Assembly: GCA_023362775.1 (NCBI GenBank)
Contig: JALMGJ010000005.1
Span: 88,981,421 to 89,045,420 of the forward strand
Direction of reading: 5' to 3'
DNA length: 64,000 bases
DNA from: Charina bottae
Taxonomy: Eukaryota; Chordata; Lepidosauria; Squamata; Charinaidae
The notes under the pieces were generated by a model. The model was not told the origin of the DNA and made no database searches. It saw only the letters and a program-made list of their open reading frames with translations. Below, one piece after another: positions 10,857 through 22,754 of the stretch. A program made the position numbers and the translations under genes. Position 1 is the stretch's first letter, and each line of letters starts with the position of its first letter.

Positions 10857-13032
10857 TCTTGGAACTAAACTAAATCCCGATTTCTTGGCCATTTCTTGAC
10901 TCATATTTGCACTCCTCAATTCCCTTGACTGGGGGAGAAGAGAGTGAGTAGTGGAGGGAAGAGAAGAGAAGGTTGATAGAGTACCGTACTGATGTTTTCC
11001 AGAGTGTTCATGTTTCTTCTCTTGGGAACCTGAATCTATCATCCAGAGAGAGGAAACTTCTGAGCAGAAGTCACAACAAGGCCAAGAAAGAACAGAGGGG
11101 AAACCAGTGCCCCAACTAATATTCCCCAGACATCTCTTTCTGCTGTTCAAGACCAGCTCCACACTTGGACCAAGCCATTACTTCTCTTTCTAGTCTTGAC
11201 CAGATGGATCCGTTTGGGAAGCATATGAGCAAAGTACACAGGTCACTACTTTCTCCTTTAGTGTGAACCCAGTCCTAATTATTGAGATGCTTGTGTTCTC
11301 TCACCTTCTTGTATGAATTTGCTGAAAAAAATGCCAGTGGTGTTGAGCTGCTCTGCTAAGTAATCCTTAGGGGGAAAAAACAGGTCTCCGGTTTGTGAAA
11401 GGGAAGATACCAGAGGTTGTACAAAGTGTTTTGAACACAAAATGTTTCCAGCCCAGCATGCATACAAAACGGCTAGAGCACTGTGAGGGTATGGTGGTAA
11501 GGGTTGAACAGGAGTTTCAAGGTCAAGACTTTTCACATTCAAAAGGATATGGCTAGAGGATGATGGTGAGCTCAGGAATTCTGTGGTCTTGTTGTGGCCA
11601 ATGTGGAAATTATGGCTTTTCTGCAGTCACAGTTTTCATAGGGTGTAGTCTACTGCTGATGAGAAAATGCTTTTGTGTATTTAACTCTACAATTAAGGTG
11701 GAGTGTTCCTTTCCTTTGTTAGCACCAAGGTTCTTCCTAATGTTTCCTGAGAACCTAAGAACACTTTGGATTCTTTAGATATAATAACCCGTGTAAGGAG
11801 CTGTTCTCTCCTCTGTCTGCAAGAACTACAGTGTATGTAGTGGCAGATCTGAACAGAACTTGTAGTTCTTAACTATGTACTCTTTTTCTTTTGTGAACAT
11901 TGTCTTTAGTACTACAAAATATCCATTTTTCTGTTTCAGAACATTTTAAGTCTGAACTCAGAAAGTAATGTCAAGTTTGGAAGTCTTTCCCTTAGGGACA
12001 TTGTAGTATTGTTATTTTTTTAAAGCAGTGATGTTTTGTTGTTGTTGATCAGCTTGCTAGTTTTGTGGTATATTTTAATTCTTCGGTTGGGATGTTGGCC
12101 ACTGAGAGAATTTGAATTGCATTGAATATATGATATGCAAATATTCAGGTGTCTGCTTTGACTGTTTGAGCGGTGTTCTCTTTTATGGAACAAGCATTGC
12201 CAATAACGTCTTTCAAAAGATTTTGGTTCTCATCCTCCCTTGCCACCCTGGAATTGTTAAACAGCCTGAGTTACATTCTTGAAGATAAATAATACTTCAT
12301 ATTTAAGCACCTTTCAGATGCACCTGCCTTTTCTGGAGAAGTAGAGAGAACTTTCTATTGGCAATTTTAAAGATGTTTCAATAATTTCTGAACTGAAAAA
12401 CCAGGTTTAAAATGATAAAGTAATTTTTCTCCTCACAATTTGTCATTAAACCTTTATGTACTGTATAGGCTGCGTATGTACATTGGAAAGTTTTTAAAAA
12501 GTTGCTACTTACATCTGCTATAATATAATTGCTGCAATAACATTTGACTTTTGGAATAAGTTGAAACCCCACTCAAAAATAAATAGAAGTGGCAGAAAGC
12601 TTCAACGTTATACAGTATATATACATTTTGTAGATTACAAGAGCCAGACTTGGATCTGTCCCTGAGTACACATTCAGCCGGGATCGGCAACCAGTCATTA
12701 CCTCCTTGGAAAATGAACCTTGTAATATGCATGTTTGCAAACCATGTTTTTGTCTTACAAACAAGCCAAGGCAATCCTATCAGCCATTCTAAAATATATA
12801 CCTGCAATTAATATTAAGGCAACACCTTTATAAGGTTATCTCAGGTTATGAAACAGTGTACAGGCTTCCAAGCTTTCTGGAATTGATGATCAAGTAAATG
12901 AACTTTTTAATTAAAAAAAGGTAGGTCTTGCATTCACACCCAGGATGTTGAAGAGGAGAAGTAAGAGGAGGCAGTTGGCTCTGCCAGATAGTTAGGTACT
13001 TCCAGGTTGCTTATAATGTTCTCCCAAAGACT

Positions 13033-13035
<3 letters not shown>
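10857..13035. other. Unique non-coding stretch
   Basis: No gene or dispersed repeat is recognised in 2.2 kb. It is AT-rich between about 11900 and 12900. Confidence 0.45.
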
Positions 13036-13096
<61 letters not shown>

Positions 13097-13137
13097 TATG
13101 AATATGAATATGAATATGAATGAATATGAATGAATAT
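13036..13137. repeat. (GA)29 microsatellite followed by (TGAATA)n
   Basis: A pure GA/AG run covers 13036-13093. It passes into imperfect TGAATA and TGAA repeats at 13098-13137. An uninterrupted dinucleotide tract of this length is likely polymorphic. Confidence 0.97.
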
Positions 13138-15235
13138 TGCTGATAGGTGGAAATAGGAAACTAGGCTATTTTGCCACTGAATTTTGGCAGTGTGATCTTG
13201 GGGTACTGAGGGATGTTCATGGTTCTCAAGCTACGGGGTGACCATACCTGCTTTGGAACTAACATTTGAAATAGTAACAATAAACACTAACTCAAGGTGT
13301 GGGTCTCCAACCCTCCTCCTTTCTCAGTCTCATAATTTAGCCTATTGCCTGTCAAATCTCCAGCTGTTTCTAAATTTGACTTCTAGCAAAGAGTCAAAAG
13401 TGTTTGCCCACCTTGGCTTTGAGGGCTTGAAAGATCTCAAGCCTTTCCCCCAAGATAATCTTCCAAAGGCTATGAATTGTGTAATCAAATAAAACAATGT
13501 CTCACTGATTTGGGAATTCGGATTCCAAGGCCTCCCCTCTTGTGATGCGGTCTTATGGCTCCAGGGCTCATAGGATTCTTTTACTTTCTCCCTCCAAGGT
13601 CAGAGATGGGGTTCAAAGGGGGAAAACTGATAGAGCATTTTCCCTGCTGAACTTTGTGTCCTTTTTCCCCCTTCCTAATGCAGCAGTAGGAAAGCTTTTT
13701 TAAATGAATTAAAAAAAGGAAAGGAAACACAGGGACTTCTGTTACTTCCTGCTTACGTACCAATCTTTTGCTGGCTAACTTATTGGAAATACTGGAGCCT
13801 TTGGTCACTGACGTACTCTGCTCTTAGATTATTCCCCCCCCCCCCCCCCAAACAGCCTTCTGGAGCAAGTAAGCGAATGATAAATCAAAGGCGTCTCTTT
13901 TACCTGCCAACTCCCATAACATTGCTAGTTTCCTGATCCAGCAAATAACTCAACAAAAGAATCAATATCAAGCAGTTTTAAATGACAGGTCTCTATCTTT
14001 AAGGAAGGGTTAGATTTGCAAAGGGCACTGTCTTCACGATTTCCTCCTCTGCCATCTTGTTTTCAGTGGGTGGTCGGTTCCTGTTAGCTAACACTAAACT
14101 GTTGTTCCAAAAAGGTTTGCCATTGTTGAAATTTGTGGATACCTCTGAGATAGAATGCCTTCAAAACAAGCTCCCTGAGACCACCCAAGGAATACTCCAT
14201 TTGATTAGTTTTGTTCAAAATCTGGCTGTTAGCAATTAAAATGAGAATGTCTTCCATTAGTACTAGCTTAGCAAAGTACTTTCATGGGAGGGGGGTGGAT
14301 TAGATTTTAGATTTCAGATTCAAAACTATTGATAGGCTTCAGAGACTAAACTTTTTCTACATCGTACATTTTTTGAAGCTACTGTAGATGCAGCAAGTGT
14401 TACTCCCACCTAGCATAACTTTCTGCCGGGATATGAAAACTAGTTCCACCGCCAAGGATTAGGAAGTTCGGATTTGTGAGTTTAGCGTAAAGTGAAGCAG
14501 TGGCTGAACTCTTTATAGGTGAAGGTGATGCTTTTCCCCACCCTGGACAATTCAGAGCTATTTGATGGATGCTTCCAAATTTGGGGTTTTATCAAAGCTG
14601 CCGCCATCTTTGTTTGTAGAGTTCTGGAGATGATCTTGGTGGTCCAAAGCAGAACTGTAGGCTCTTTGAGAGTCATACCCCTATATTGTGGCCTTGGGGA
14701 AACTTCTGGCATCGTCTGACTCATTTTGGCTTCTACACACACACTACAATCCTCAGACTCCTTTCAGACCTCATCCAGTACTTCTGGTTATTCCAACGAG
14801 GAAGAAAGTGGAGCATAATCCTACGAGACTGCCCTGGGTAGAACCTTGAAAAGCCTGGCTGGCAGAAGATGCCGTGCACAGAATTGGAAGAGGAGCACGG
14901 AATGAACATTCATGGTTGTGGCTGACATAATTAGGGCCTGTAATTGGAATCTGAATGTGTTCCAGGGCTTGCAACCTTTGTTTGTGCCTCTGCGTTGTGG
15001 CTGCTGGTTGCTGTTACACCTCCAAAGTCAAGTTGCATAATTCCCAAGCTTGTCCAATGGATTCTGGCGGCAGCTGCTGCAGAAAATATGCCTCTGGGTG
15101 ACTCTCCTTGGCAATAACAATGCACTAAAAACCAATCCTGTAATGAATAACTTGTTGCTCTTTTCAAGACACCCCAAACTTCTTGTCTCAGGCAGCTGCC
15201 TTCCTCTGTCTAGTAGCTGCACTGGCCTGCAAGGT
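13138..15235. other. Unique non-coding stretch with a C16 tract
   Basis: No gene or dispersed repeat is recognised. A run of 16 C lies at 13834-13849. Short open frames at 14482-15310 lie on both strands and lack recognisable domains. Confidence 0.4.
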
Positions 15236-15249
15236 AGAAGCTTAAATGT

Positions 15250-15766
15250 GGAGTCCTTGGTGCTCTCTGAGCCTTGTTGTTTTCTTGCAGACGTTTCATT
15301 GCCAGGCTAGGCAACATCTTCAGTGCTAAAAGGGAGTGGAACTTGCTCTCTGTTTATATACCCTGGCTTGTCCTGCCTGTGTTGGTGGAGGTGTTGTACT
15401 CTCCTTAGTAGTACCTTGATTGGGTTGTTGTGTGCTGCTTGGTTGATTGACTGAGTTAATAGTTCCTTGATTAGGGTCTATTGTGTTGTTTGATTGCACA
15501 ATAGACCCTAATCAAGGAACTATTAACTCAGTCAATCAACCAAGCAGCACACAACAACCCAATCAAGGTACTACTAAGGAGAGTACAACACCCCCACCAA
15601 CACAGGCAGGACAAGCCAGGGTATATAAACAGAGAGCAAGTCCCACTCCCTTTTCGCACTGAAGATGTTGCCTAGCCTGGCAATGAAACATCTGCAAGAA
15701 AACAACAAGGCTCAGAGAGCACCAAGGACTCCACAGTTCAACCCTGAGCTACAAATATTCTCTTCG
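15250..15766. mobile_element. Fold-back retroelement G (Penelope-like), 517 bp
   Basis: Two long arms form a near-perfect inverted repeat meeting near 15498. The left arm (15250-15497) is the reverse complement of most of the right arm (15498-15740). The right arm ends with a unique stretch, CAGTTCAACCCTGAGCTACA. Flanking duplications AGAAGCTTAAATGT (15236-15249) and AGAAGCTTTAATGT (15767-15780) are 14 bp with one mismatch, so insertion was by target-primed copying rather than cut-and-paste. A CTGAAGA-stem-GAAAC motif lies at 15659-15689. Overlapping inverted copies with 10-15-bp duplications are typical of Penelope-like elements; the assignment is inferred since no protein is present. Confidence 0.75.
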
Positions 15767-15862
15767 AGAAGCTTTAATGTTATATTGTAGAGAAGTTGCA
15801 CAGGAGGCTTTGGTTAGGGTTTTGAGCTGTTTTTTTTTTTTTAACAAGGTGAGGGTTAACTA

Positions 15863-16203
15863 AGGTTAAGGTAAAAGTTTTCTCCTGCATGGTCGTGTCC
15901 GACTCTAGAGGGTGGTGCTTATCTCCGTTTCTTAGCTGAAGAGCCAGTGCTGTCTGAAGACAATTCTGTGGTCATGTGGCCATCATGACGCGCGTGGAAC
16001 GCTGTTACCATCCCACCGAAGTGGGATTTATTTATCTATTTATCTACTTGCATTTGCATGCTTTCGAATTGCTAGGTTGGCAAGAGCTGGGGCGAGTGTG
16101 GGCGCTCACTCCGTCACGCAGCGCTCGGGTCTCGAACCTCCGAACTTGTGACCTTCTGATCAACAAGCCTGGTGTCTTAACCACTGAGCCATCGTTCCCC
16201 CCC
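15863..16203 (-). mobile_element. SINE-A, full length, minus strand
   Basis: Reverse-oriented copy with the tail on the left and the tRNA head on the right (ACCACTGAGCCATCG). Perfect 13-bp duplications TGAGGGTTAACTA lie at 15850-15862 and 16204-16216. Confidence 0.93.
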
Positions 16204-16269
16204 TGAGGGTTAACTACCTAATGTAAAATAAAAACTGCAAAAGGTAAAGTCACCTTAGAGTCAAGCTTG

Positions 16270-16504
16270 TGTGTCTGCGCACCTTTGAGTCAGTCTTGAC
16301 TCCTGGCGACTACCTGGACAAGTCCCTGCAGTTTTCTTGGCAAGATTTCAGAAGTGGTTTGCCATTCCCTCCTTCCTAGGGCTGAAGGAGAGTGATTGGC
16401 TCAAGGTCACCCAGCTGGCTTTCATGCCTAAGGTGGGACTGGAACTCAGTCTCCCCGTTTCTAGCCTGGTGCCTTAACCACTACACCACACTGGCCCTCC
16501 TAGG
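16270..16504 (-). mobile_element. SINE-B type I, full length, minus strand
   Basis: Tail phrase AGTCAGTCTTGACTCCTGGC lies on the left and the tRNA head (CCTTAACCACTACACCACAC) on the right. Perfect 10-bp duplications GTCAAGCTTG lie at 16260-16269 and 16505-16514. It sits 54 bp right of an independent SINE-A insertion. Confidence 0.9.
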
Positions 16505-16806
16505 GTCAAGCTTGCCTCTTGCTGATTTACACCAATACATCTATCTGGGTTTTGGGGCCTGGTCTAAAAGTGCTTGCCTTCTGAGATTTTCTTATTTTTG
16601 ACCCCCCAGTCCATCCCACAGACCCGGTCTTTCCCTCAGTTATCAGTTTAATGTTTAGTACTTAAAACAAAATAGTTATTGGTAGCATATTTTATCAACC
16701 TGGCATAATAGTATGTCAGACTAACATTGGAGGAAACTGGATTCAAAAAACATCCTTCCATGAAGCTCGGTATATGATCCTGGGTCAATAATTTTCTCAT
16801 AGCCTA

Positions 16807-16996
16807 AAGACTGAGGGCAAAAGGAGAAGGGGACGGCAGAGGATGAGATGGTTAGATAGCATCACCGATGTAATGAACATGAATTTGAGTAAACTCCGAG
16901 AGACAGTGGAGGACAGGAAGGCCTGGCGTGCTATGGTCCATGAGGTCACGAAGAGTCGGACACGACTGAACGACTGAACAACAACAACAACAACAA
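16807..16996 (+). mobile_element. BovB LINE 3' end
   Basis: The phrases GAGAAGGGGACGGCAGAGGA, TAAACTCCGAGAGACAGTGG, GCCTGGCGTGCTATGGTCCA and GAGTCGGACACGACTGAACG run in the order seen at the BovB 3' end and finish in an (AAC)n tail. BovB is abundant in squamates and ruminants and has moved horizontally; in this context it supports a squamate origin. 5'-truncated. Confidence 0.92.
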
Positions 16997-17901
16997 ATTA
17001 TACCAAAACATGAGGTTGAACCAGGAGAGAAGGGGGAAGTGGATACTCTTCTAGACCTCTACAAGCTCCTTTTGAGGAAAAATGGAATATAAACGTAGAA
17101 ATAAAAGTAAACCTTAACTCAAACAGATAAAAATTCGACTGGAAATTTGGTGCCTCCCTACACTTTGTTTGAAACATTGTGTTTGGTTTTCTGGACAATT
17201 CAGTCTTAGCTGCTTAGCAAAATTCACAAGAATATTATAGATTTTGCTACCAAATTATTGCAATTTTAATTAGACTCTTTCACAGGTATTATACACTGCG
17301 ATAGGAAATGTCGAGAAAACGTCTAAAAACTCCCAATAAGCTGAATTTACAGTTGTAAGGGTGGTGAAAACTGATGTCAAAGCAGATATTCAGAGTGAGG
17401 AAAATACTGAAGTTTTGACTGGGGATTTTTGCTCTTGCTATTTAAAAATGTGGTTTTCTTTTTCTTCTTGTTTTACAAGCAAGATGACCTTGACAGCTAT
17501 TGACCTGTTTACAGTCAATATCCTTGGCTTTGTGTTAGGGAATGATATCTCTTGAAGGATGTGGGGGCAAGTTATCCATTTTGATTCTGGAAGTTCAAGG
17601 AGAGGACGCAAGTAAGCATCTGACACCATCTTCAAATCCACCCCCCCCCCCATGAAGTGGTGTCTAAAAGTTAAGGGTTTGCAGAGCTTCAGAGAAGAGC
17701 ATGGCCTTGACATAGTTTTGATTGTGCTGCACAAAAGCTTCACTCACCCGTGCGAGGTGGCTTGTTGTATTAGAAGTCTCTTACACTGAAGCTTCATTAA
17801 AGTGTCTGCCTTGTGACACTTGGTGCACTCCTCATAAATTGACACGTGGGATTGGAATCAACCCATGCATCAGTTAGAAACTTTCTCGTAATAACTCTTG
17901 G
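16997..17901. other. Unique non-coding stretch
   Basis: Nothing gene-like is recognised. A C10 run lies near 17641-17650. Confidence 0.4.
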
Positions 17902-17914
17902 TGTTACCTTTTAG

Positions 17915-18220
17915 TCTATGAAGGTTCTCAGTCATCCAGGTGGAATTGTCTGTAGCTTGAATCATGTCAACTGGATTTCTATTTTCTCAGTGGAAACGTT
18001 TCGCTCCTTATCCAAGGAGCTTCTTCAGTCTGAGCAAAGTTGGTAAGGGAATCCTAAATATCTAAATATTTAAATTAAAATTAAATATTTAAATTAAAAT
18101 TAAATTAAATATCTAAATATTTAGGATTCCCTTACCAACTTTGCTCAGACTGAAGAAGCTCCTTGGATAAGGAGCGAAACGTTTTCACTGAGAAAATAGA
18201 AATCCAGTTGACATGATTCA
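17915..18220. mobile_element. Fold-back retroelement F (Penelope-like), copy 1
   Basis: The left arm is the reverse complement of the family's 3' end (TCTATGAAGGTTCTCAG onward). After an AT-rich centre (about 18060-18120) a plus-oriented copy of the same segment follows, stopping at CATGATTCA. Arms of about 120 bp are almost identical. Perfect 13-bp duplications TGTTACCTTTTAG lie at 17902-17914 and 18221-18233. Each arm carries the CTGAAGA-stem-GAAAC motif. Confidence 0.85.
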
Positions 18221-18233
18221 TGTTACCTTTTAG

Positions 18234-20269
18234 GTTTCTGGTTTTGTTTGCATTCTCCTGTTTGAGAGGAAGGACAAAATAACATCTCCATCCCACATAC
18301 TACTATTTGTTGGGGGGGGGGGGAATACAGTTGACTGGGCTCACAACATGCTAAGTCAAAAGCCAACAAACCACATTATGGATCAGCATTATTCTTGAGT
18401 CCCGACTGTATAAAATAGCAGTAGTGCCCTGTTGCTTTCCAGACAGACAAAGGATTGTGCAAAAGTGAAAGGGGGTTGATAAGGAGACATGGTTCTGGCA
18501 AAGCGATGCCTACCATATCCTCTGGAGCCTGTTTTTTTTCTGCTGGTGAAGCACAGTGCAGTTGACAGAAACCCCATGCAGCAATGAGGAGCGACTGGTT
18601 TTGAGCTAGTGCAATGTGCATTTGACATGTTTGTTGCCACACAGCTGGAAGCTGACTTGATTAGCATCTGTGGAAGAGAGCTTCTCCTTGACACTTGGTG
18701 TAAAGGCAGTTCCAGAGAAAGCAGTTTCAAGAAAGGCACTACCAGTGTGACTCGCAAGGCAGGGGCATGAAGCACAGCGGCCCTGAAATACAGGTGTTGG
18801 GTTGTGGCGTTTTTCTTTTTGTGGAAATGTTGGTCATCCTGATGCAGATCCGGATCAATGGATACCAGGTTTTTGCAGAGATTCTAGGTCCTTTTGGATG
18901 CAGGTAATGGCAGAGAAACCAAATGGTGTTGATGATGCAATTGCTTCCCCCCCCCCACACACACTTCCTTTTAGCTTTACTTTTGTGCTTAGTGTGACTA
19001 AATTATCATTACTCTATGCAAGCTTACAGGGCTTATTAACAAGAGTTGATTAACAAGACAGTGGCTGTTAAATGCAGAGAGACCCTCCATGTCCATTGCA
19101 TGTAAAGAACGGGTATAGATTGCTTTGTACCTTGAGGTTTGGTACATGTTGCATCAGAAATCTCACAAACATTAGGTGAAATGAAGTGAAAAGTGGTGTG
19201 GAGTTCATATAGCCCAGTAGATAAATTGCGAGATTTGAGTTTAAATTCTCTGCTTTTGGAACACCATCAAGCAACCAGACACACACACGTATTTTGATTG
19301 GCAGGTTTGGTAAACTTTTTTTTTTTTAAAGTCCTTGCTAAATAAAATGATAATCTGCCCAGTTTTTTGTGAGTCAGTGAATTGTATTAAAAACCTATAA
19401 AATATGCTTCTTCAATAAGCTATCAGGAAAAGGAAATAATTCCTTTTAAGTGTAATTTATCTCATAGTGTAATAAAAACCTGCTGTTGGTGGAAGAGCTT
19501 TGCGGGTACCGAGAAGCTGATCTTTCAGTTGTGCAGCTTCTGCTTCAGACCATCATCGGGGTGTTATTGGAAAAAATTGCAACATGTCCCTTTTTCCTGC
19601 AGTGGAGTCAGGAGGTTTTGAAGTGGGCTTCCCTCTCCCACTTCCTCCGGAGGTTGGGCTAGCAACAATTCGGATGTCAGTTCCTCTGTGAGGAAATAGC
19701 TGCATTCCCCAGTTCTGGCTCTGGACTTCTTCCAGAGTAGGTATAGCCTGTGAGTTCCACCTACTATCCTCATCTTGGAATACTCATTTCCAGAATTTAT
19801 CTTATTCTTAGCTTTTCTTTACTTGTTTTGCCTTTCGTCTTTCTTTCTTTGATCCTTCAGCAAAGCACCAGCCAACAAGTTAATAGGCAAGAAGGTACTA
19901 TCTATGTATATCTCGAGGATCTTTCTGATGGTAAGGGGGAAATGAGGAGTTTGACTTGGAACTGCCCAGCCTTACTTCCCTGTTGAGATTCCCTTGGGAG
20001 CGGGGTGGGAGGAACGATCAATGCCATAGTTGCTGAGTTGCTGAGACAGCCCCTGGAGGGCTTATTATCACTCCTTTGGGCAATGGAGAGGATGGAAATC
20101 TGCTGTGCTGAGTGCCCAATCCCATCTCCATCCACTGCTGTTCACTGTTGGAACAGCAACATCTGAGCTACTAAACTGGATCATCAAATTCACCAGTCCC
20201 CTGTCCCCCACTAAGACCACTTCACCTTTTCCTCTAGGTGACAAAGTAACGAAGGGTCCTCTGGGCTGT
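18234..20269. other. Non-coding stretch; right part may be DIRS-associated
   Basis: G12 and C10 tracts lie at about 18310-18321 and 18949-18957. 18234-19560 shows nothing gene-like. 19560-20269 is less AT-rich and directly precedes the DIRS-like coding remnant. It may be the untranslated or gag-side part of that element, but I recognise no motif in it. Confidence 0.35.
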
Positions 20270-20615
20270 TTCAGAGTATAGAAGCTATCAAATAGGTCCA
20301 TCAGGTGAGAGATTCTCTGGCTTGTACTCCGTATTTTTCACGGATCCAAAGAAGAAGAACAAGAAATGGCATGGCATCTTATATCTCAAGGGATGAAACA
20401 CCACTTCATGTACCACAAATTCTGGATGGTAACTCAGATGCATTGCAAGGTATTTCCAGGTTGAGGGGGATGCTTTGGTCTTCTGAATTTACAGGAAGCC
20501 AACATATTCCAATCCACTCAGTTCCTCAGATTTGAATACCAGGATGCCTGCTATCCTTTCATTCCGTCTGACATTACTCCCAGAGTATTCAGAAAGTAGT
20601 AGTGATTGTTAGCAG

Positions 20616-20770
20616 AGCAAGTTTGGTGTAGTGGTTAAGGCACTAGGCTAGAAGCTGGAAACCCGTGAGTTCCAGTCCTGCCTTAGGCAGCTGGGTGACC
20701 TTGGGCCAGTCACATTCTCTCAGCCTTAGGAAGAAGGCGATGGCAAACCAATTCCAAAATCTTGAGGTAG
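20616..20770 (+). mobile_element. SINE-B type I, 3'-shortened, inside the DIRS remnant
   Basis: The tRNA head (GTTTGGTGTAGTGGTTAAGG), the B-box region GAGTTCCAGTCC, the body phrase CTTAGGAAGAAGGCGATGGC and ACCAATTCCAAAATCTTGAG are present. The distal tail is missing or diverged. Confidence 0.8.
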
Positions 20771-20827
20771 ACCAGACTTGAACACCAAAGTCATGAATAC
20801 TAAAACTACTTTTATTATAGGTTATGG

Positions 20828-21058
20828 CACAGCTTTCCAAACTGTGTGTCGCGACACTTTAGTGTGTCGCAACACACAGTCTGGTGTGTCGCCACAGAAC
20901 CCGGAAGCGGCAGCAGGGGTGTGCATGGCGGCGGCGGCGGGCCATCAGCGCTTCCGTGTTTTAGCGGAGGCCGCCGCTGCTGTCACTGCCACCATGCACA
21001 CCCCCGCCCCTGCGCCACCGCCAGTGTGTCACCAACGGCAGCACTTTGGGAAGCACTG
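20828..21058. mobile_element. hAT-H element (copy 2)
   Basis: Starts CACAGCTTTCCAAACTGTGT and ends CTTTGGGAAGCACTG; 231 bp with a GC-rich core. Perfect 8-bp duplications GGTTATGG lie at 20820-20827 and 21059-21066. It is inserted in the DIRS remnant and splits its reverse transcriptase region. Confidence 0.93.
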
Positions 21059-22363
21059 GGTTATGGGAACAGAATCTTGCAACTTTGAATGTGCCTCTCC
21101 TGTCCCTGTCTTTATTCTAAAGAGAACTAGGGAGAGTCAAGTCTGAGATGTTTCCTCAAATTACATTCCTGCTTTGGACTCAGATTTCTCTTACTTGACT
21201 GTTGTCTTGGCTGCAGCTCTTCCTCCTGTTCCTGAAGGTTGTTCTCCCAGCCTATTACAAGGTGAGTCTCAAGGACCTGGGCTTCATAATAAGCAGAGAC
21301 AAGAGCATATTTCAATTAGCACACTCCTTACAGTGCAGCACCCTGGATATCAAGCGAGTCTTGTCACATGAGATAAAGACTATCAAGCAGCTAGTTGTGT
21401 CAGTCCTTCAGATCAGCTGATGGACCTCATAGCCGCCTTCAGGGCCAAGTGATTGCTTCCATAGGGCAAGTACCATGGGAGAGATTCCACTATCATTCCC
21501 TTCAATTGATGCTCCTTTCCCCCCATAAGCTAATAACTCAAAGATCCATAAGATGCTGATCAATTCCAGCAAAGAAGAAGACCTTCCTTAAGTGGTGGCT
21601 GTTTGAAGCCCTGATCCAAGAGTACTGATATGTGGCCATGCCATCGTATCAGGTCCAGTTTAGCACAGATGCCAAAGCAATCTATACAGAGGAAGAAGCC
21701 CAAGGGAGCTTCCTGTAACTGTGTATAGCATGTCTAGTTCTGGTCAAGTTCCAGACTTTCCCTAAAAGCCAGCATGTCCTCCTCTTAACAGGCATTGTGG
21801 CCACCAAAACCTACATCAGGGGAGAGGGAGGCAGCAGATGAAGGCACCCAAACTCCTATATGTGGCCAAGGAAAACATATATTCTCTCATAGCAGGACAA
21901 AGTTGGTGGGCCAGATAAGCTGCAAAAAGCTGCACTCCAGAAAATAAAGCCTCAGTCCTAGGGTGTTCAGACAAATGTATCAATCTTCAGAAATTTAGTG
22001 ATGGACCACCTAGCAGCTCTCCATGAATCACAAGATGGAGTGTTCATCTCATGCTGCCCATCTCAGGGAGAAGAGGCAACAAAAGTCTTCAATGTCACTT
22101 GGCCCAAAGATTTACCAAATGCTTTCCTCCATTCCTGATCAACCCCAAGTTCCTGAGAGTCGTTCAAGGCCAGAGAGCAGAAGTGATACTGACTGGCCTG
22201 AGAAATTCTGGTATTTTGGCCTAGTCCAACTTGCATCATCCATACCATGGACCCTCCTGGCATTACCAGATTTGTTGAGGGGGATCCTGAATCCTAGCAT
22301 GTTGCAACTACATGCATGGATATTGAGTGGCTCCAGCTAGGATACGATAACAGAATCATACAG

Positions 22364-22537
22364 CATAGCTTTCCAAAGTGTGTGTCGCAACACACTACTG
22401 TGTCACCTGCGGTGTCCTGGTGTGTCGCACAAAAACCCGGAAGCGCTGACGGAACCGAAAGAAGCGGCACCCCCGCCAATCAGCACCGCCGCCGCCGTTG
22501 GTGTCTGTCGCCAACGTGAAAAGTTTGGAAAGCTCTG
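22364..22537. mobile_element. hAT-H element (copy 3, shortest)
   Basis: Starts CATAGCTTTCCAAAGTGTGT and ends AAGTTTGGAAAGCTCTG; 174 bp. Perfect 8-bp duplications TCATACAG lie at 22356-22363 and 22538-22545. The inner part resembles copy 7 (GGTGTCCTGGTGTGTCGC and AAAACCCGGAAGCGCTGA phrases). Confidence 0.93.
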
Positions 22538-22676
22538 TCATACAGATTCTCCTAGCATCCTAAAACTCTCTTCTGTATTCCTATTTTCTCAAGTTTGGTT
22601 TCTGTCATGTCATTCCAAAACACAGGGAAGGCAATATCACCTCCCACCAGAACTGCCTCAGAATCCTTTCTACAGT

Positions 22677-22754
22677 CTAAACACCATCTCTACTTTAACC
22701 ACCATCATCCTATTCCTACTAACACTCTTAGAAATAGCCGTAGTTTGCATCCAG
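22677..22754 (+). pseudogene. NUMT: short mitochondrial ATP6-like fragment
   Basis: Twenty-six codons read with the vertebrate mitochondrial code give a peptide containing ISTLTTIILFLLTLLE and then MAVVCIQ. This matches the conserved C-terminal part of mitochondrial ATP synthase subunit 6 (known family pattern ..LLTxLExAVAxIQAYVF). Codons are strongly third-position C/A, as on the mitochondrial light strand, unlike the flanks. The match breaks exactly where an AYVF block should follow. Upstream text at 22640-22660 (HLPPE) vaguely recalls an earlier ATP6 block, so the insert may start further left with a deletion. It is a dead copy with no nuclear function implied. Confidence 0.65.
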
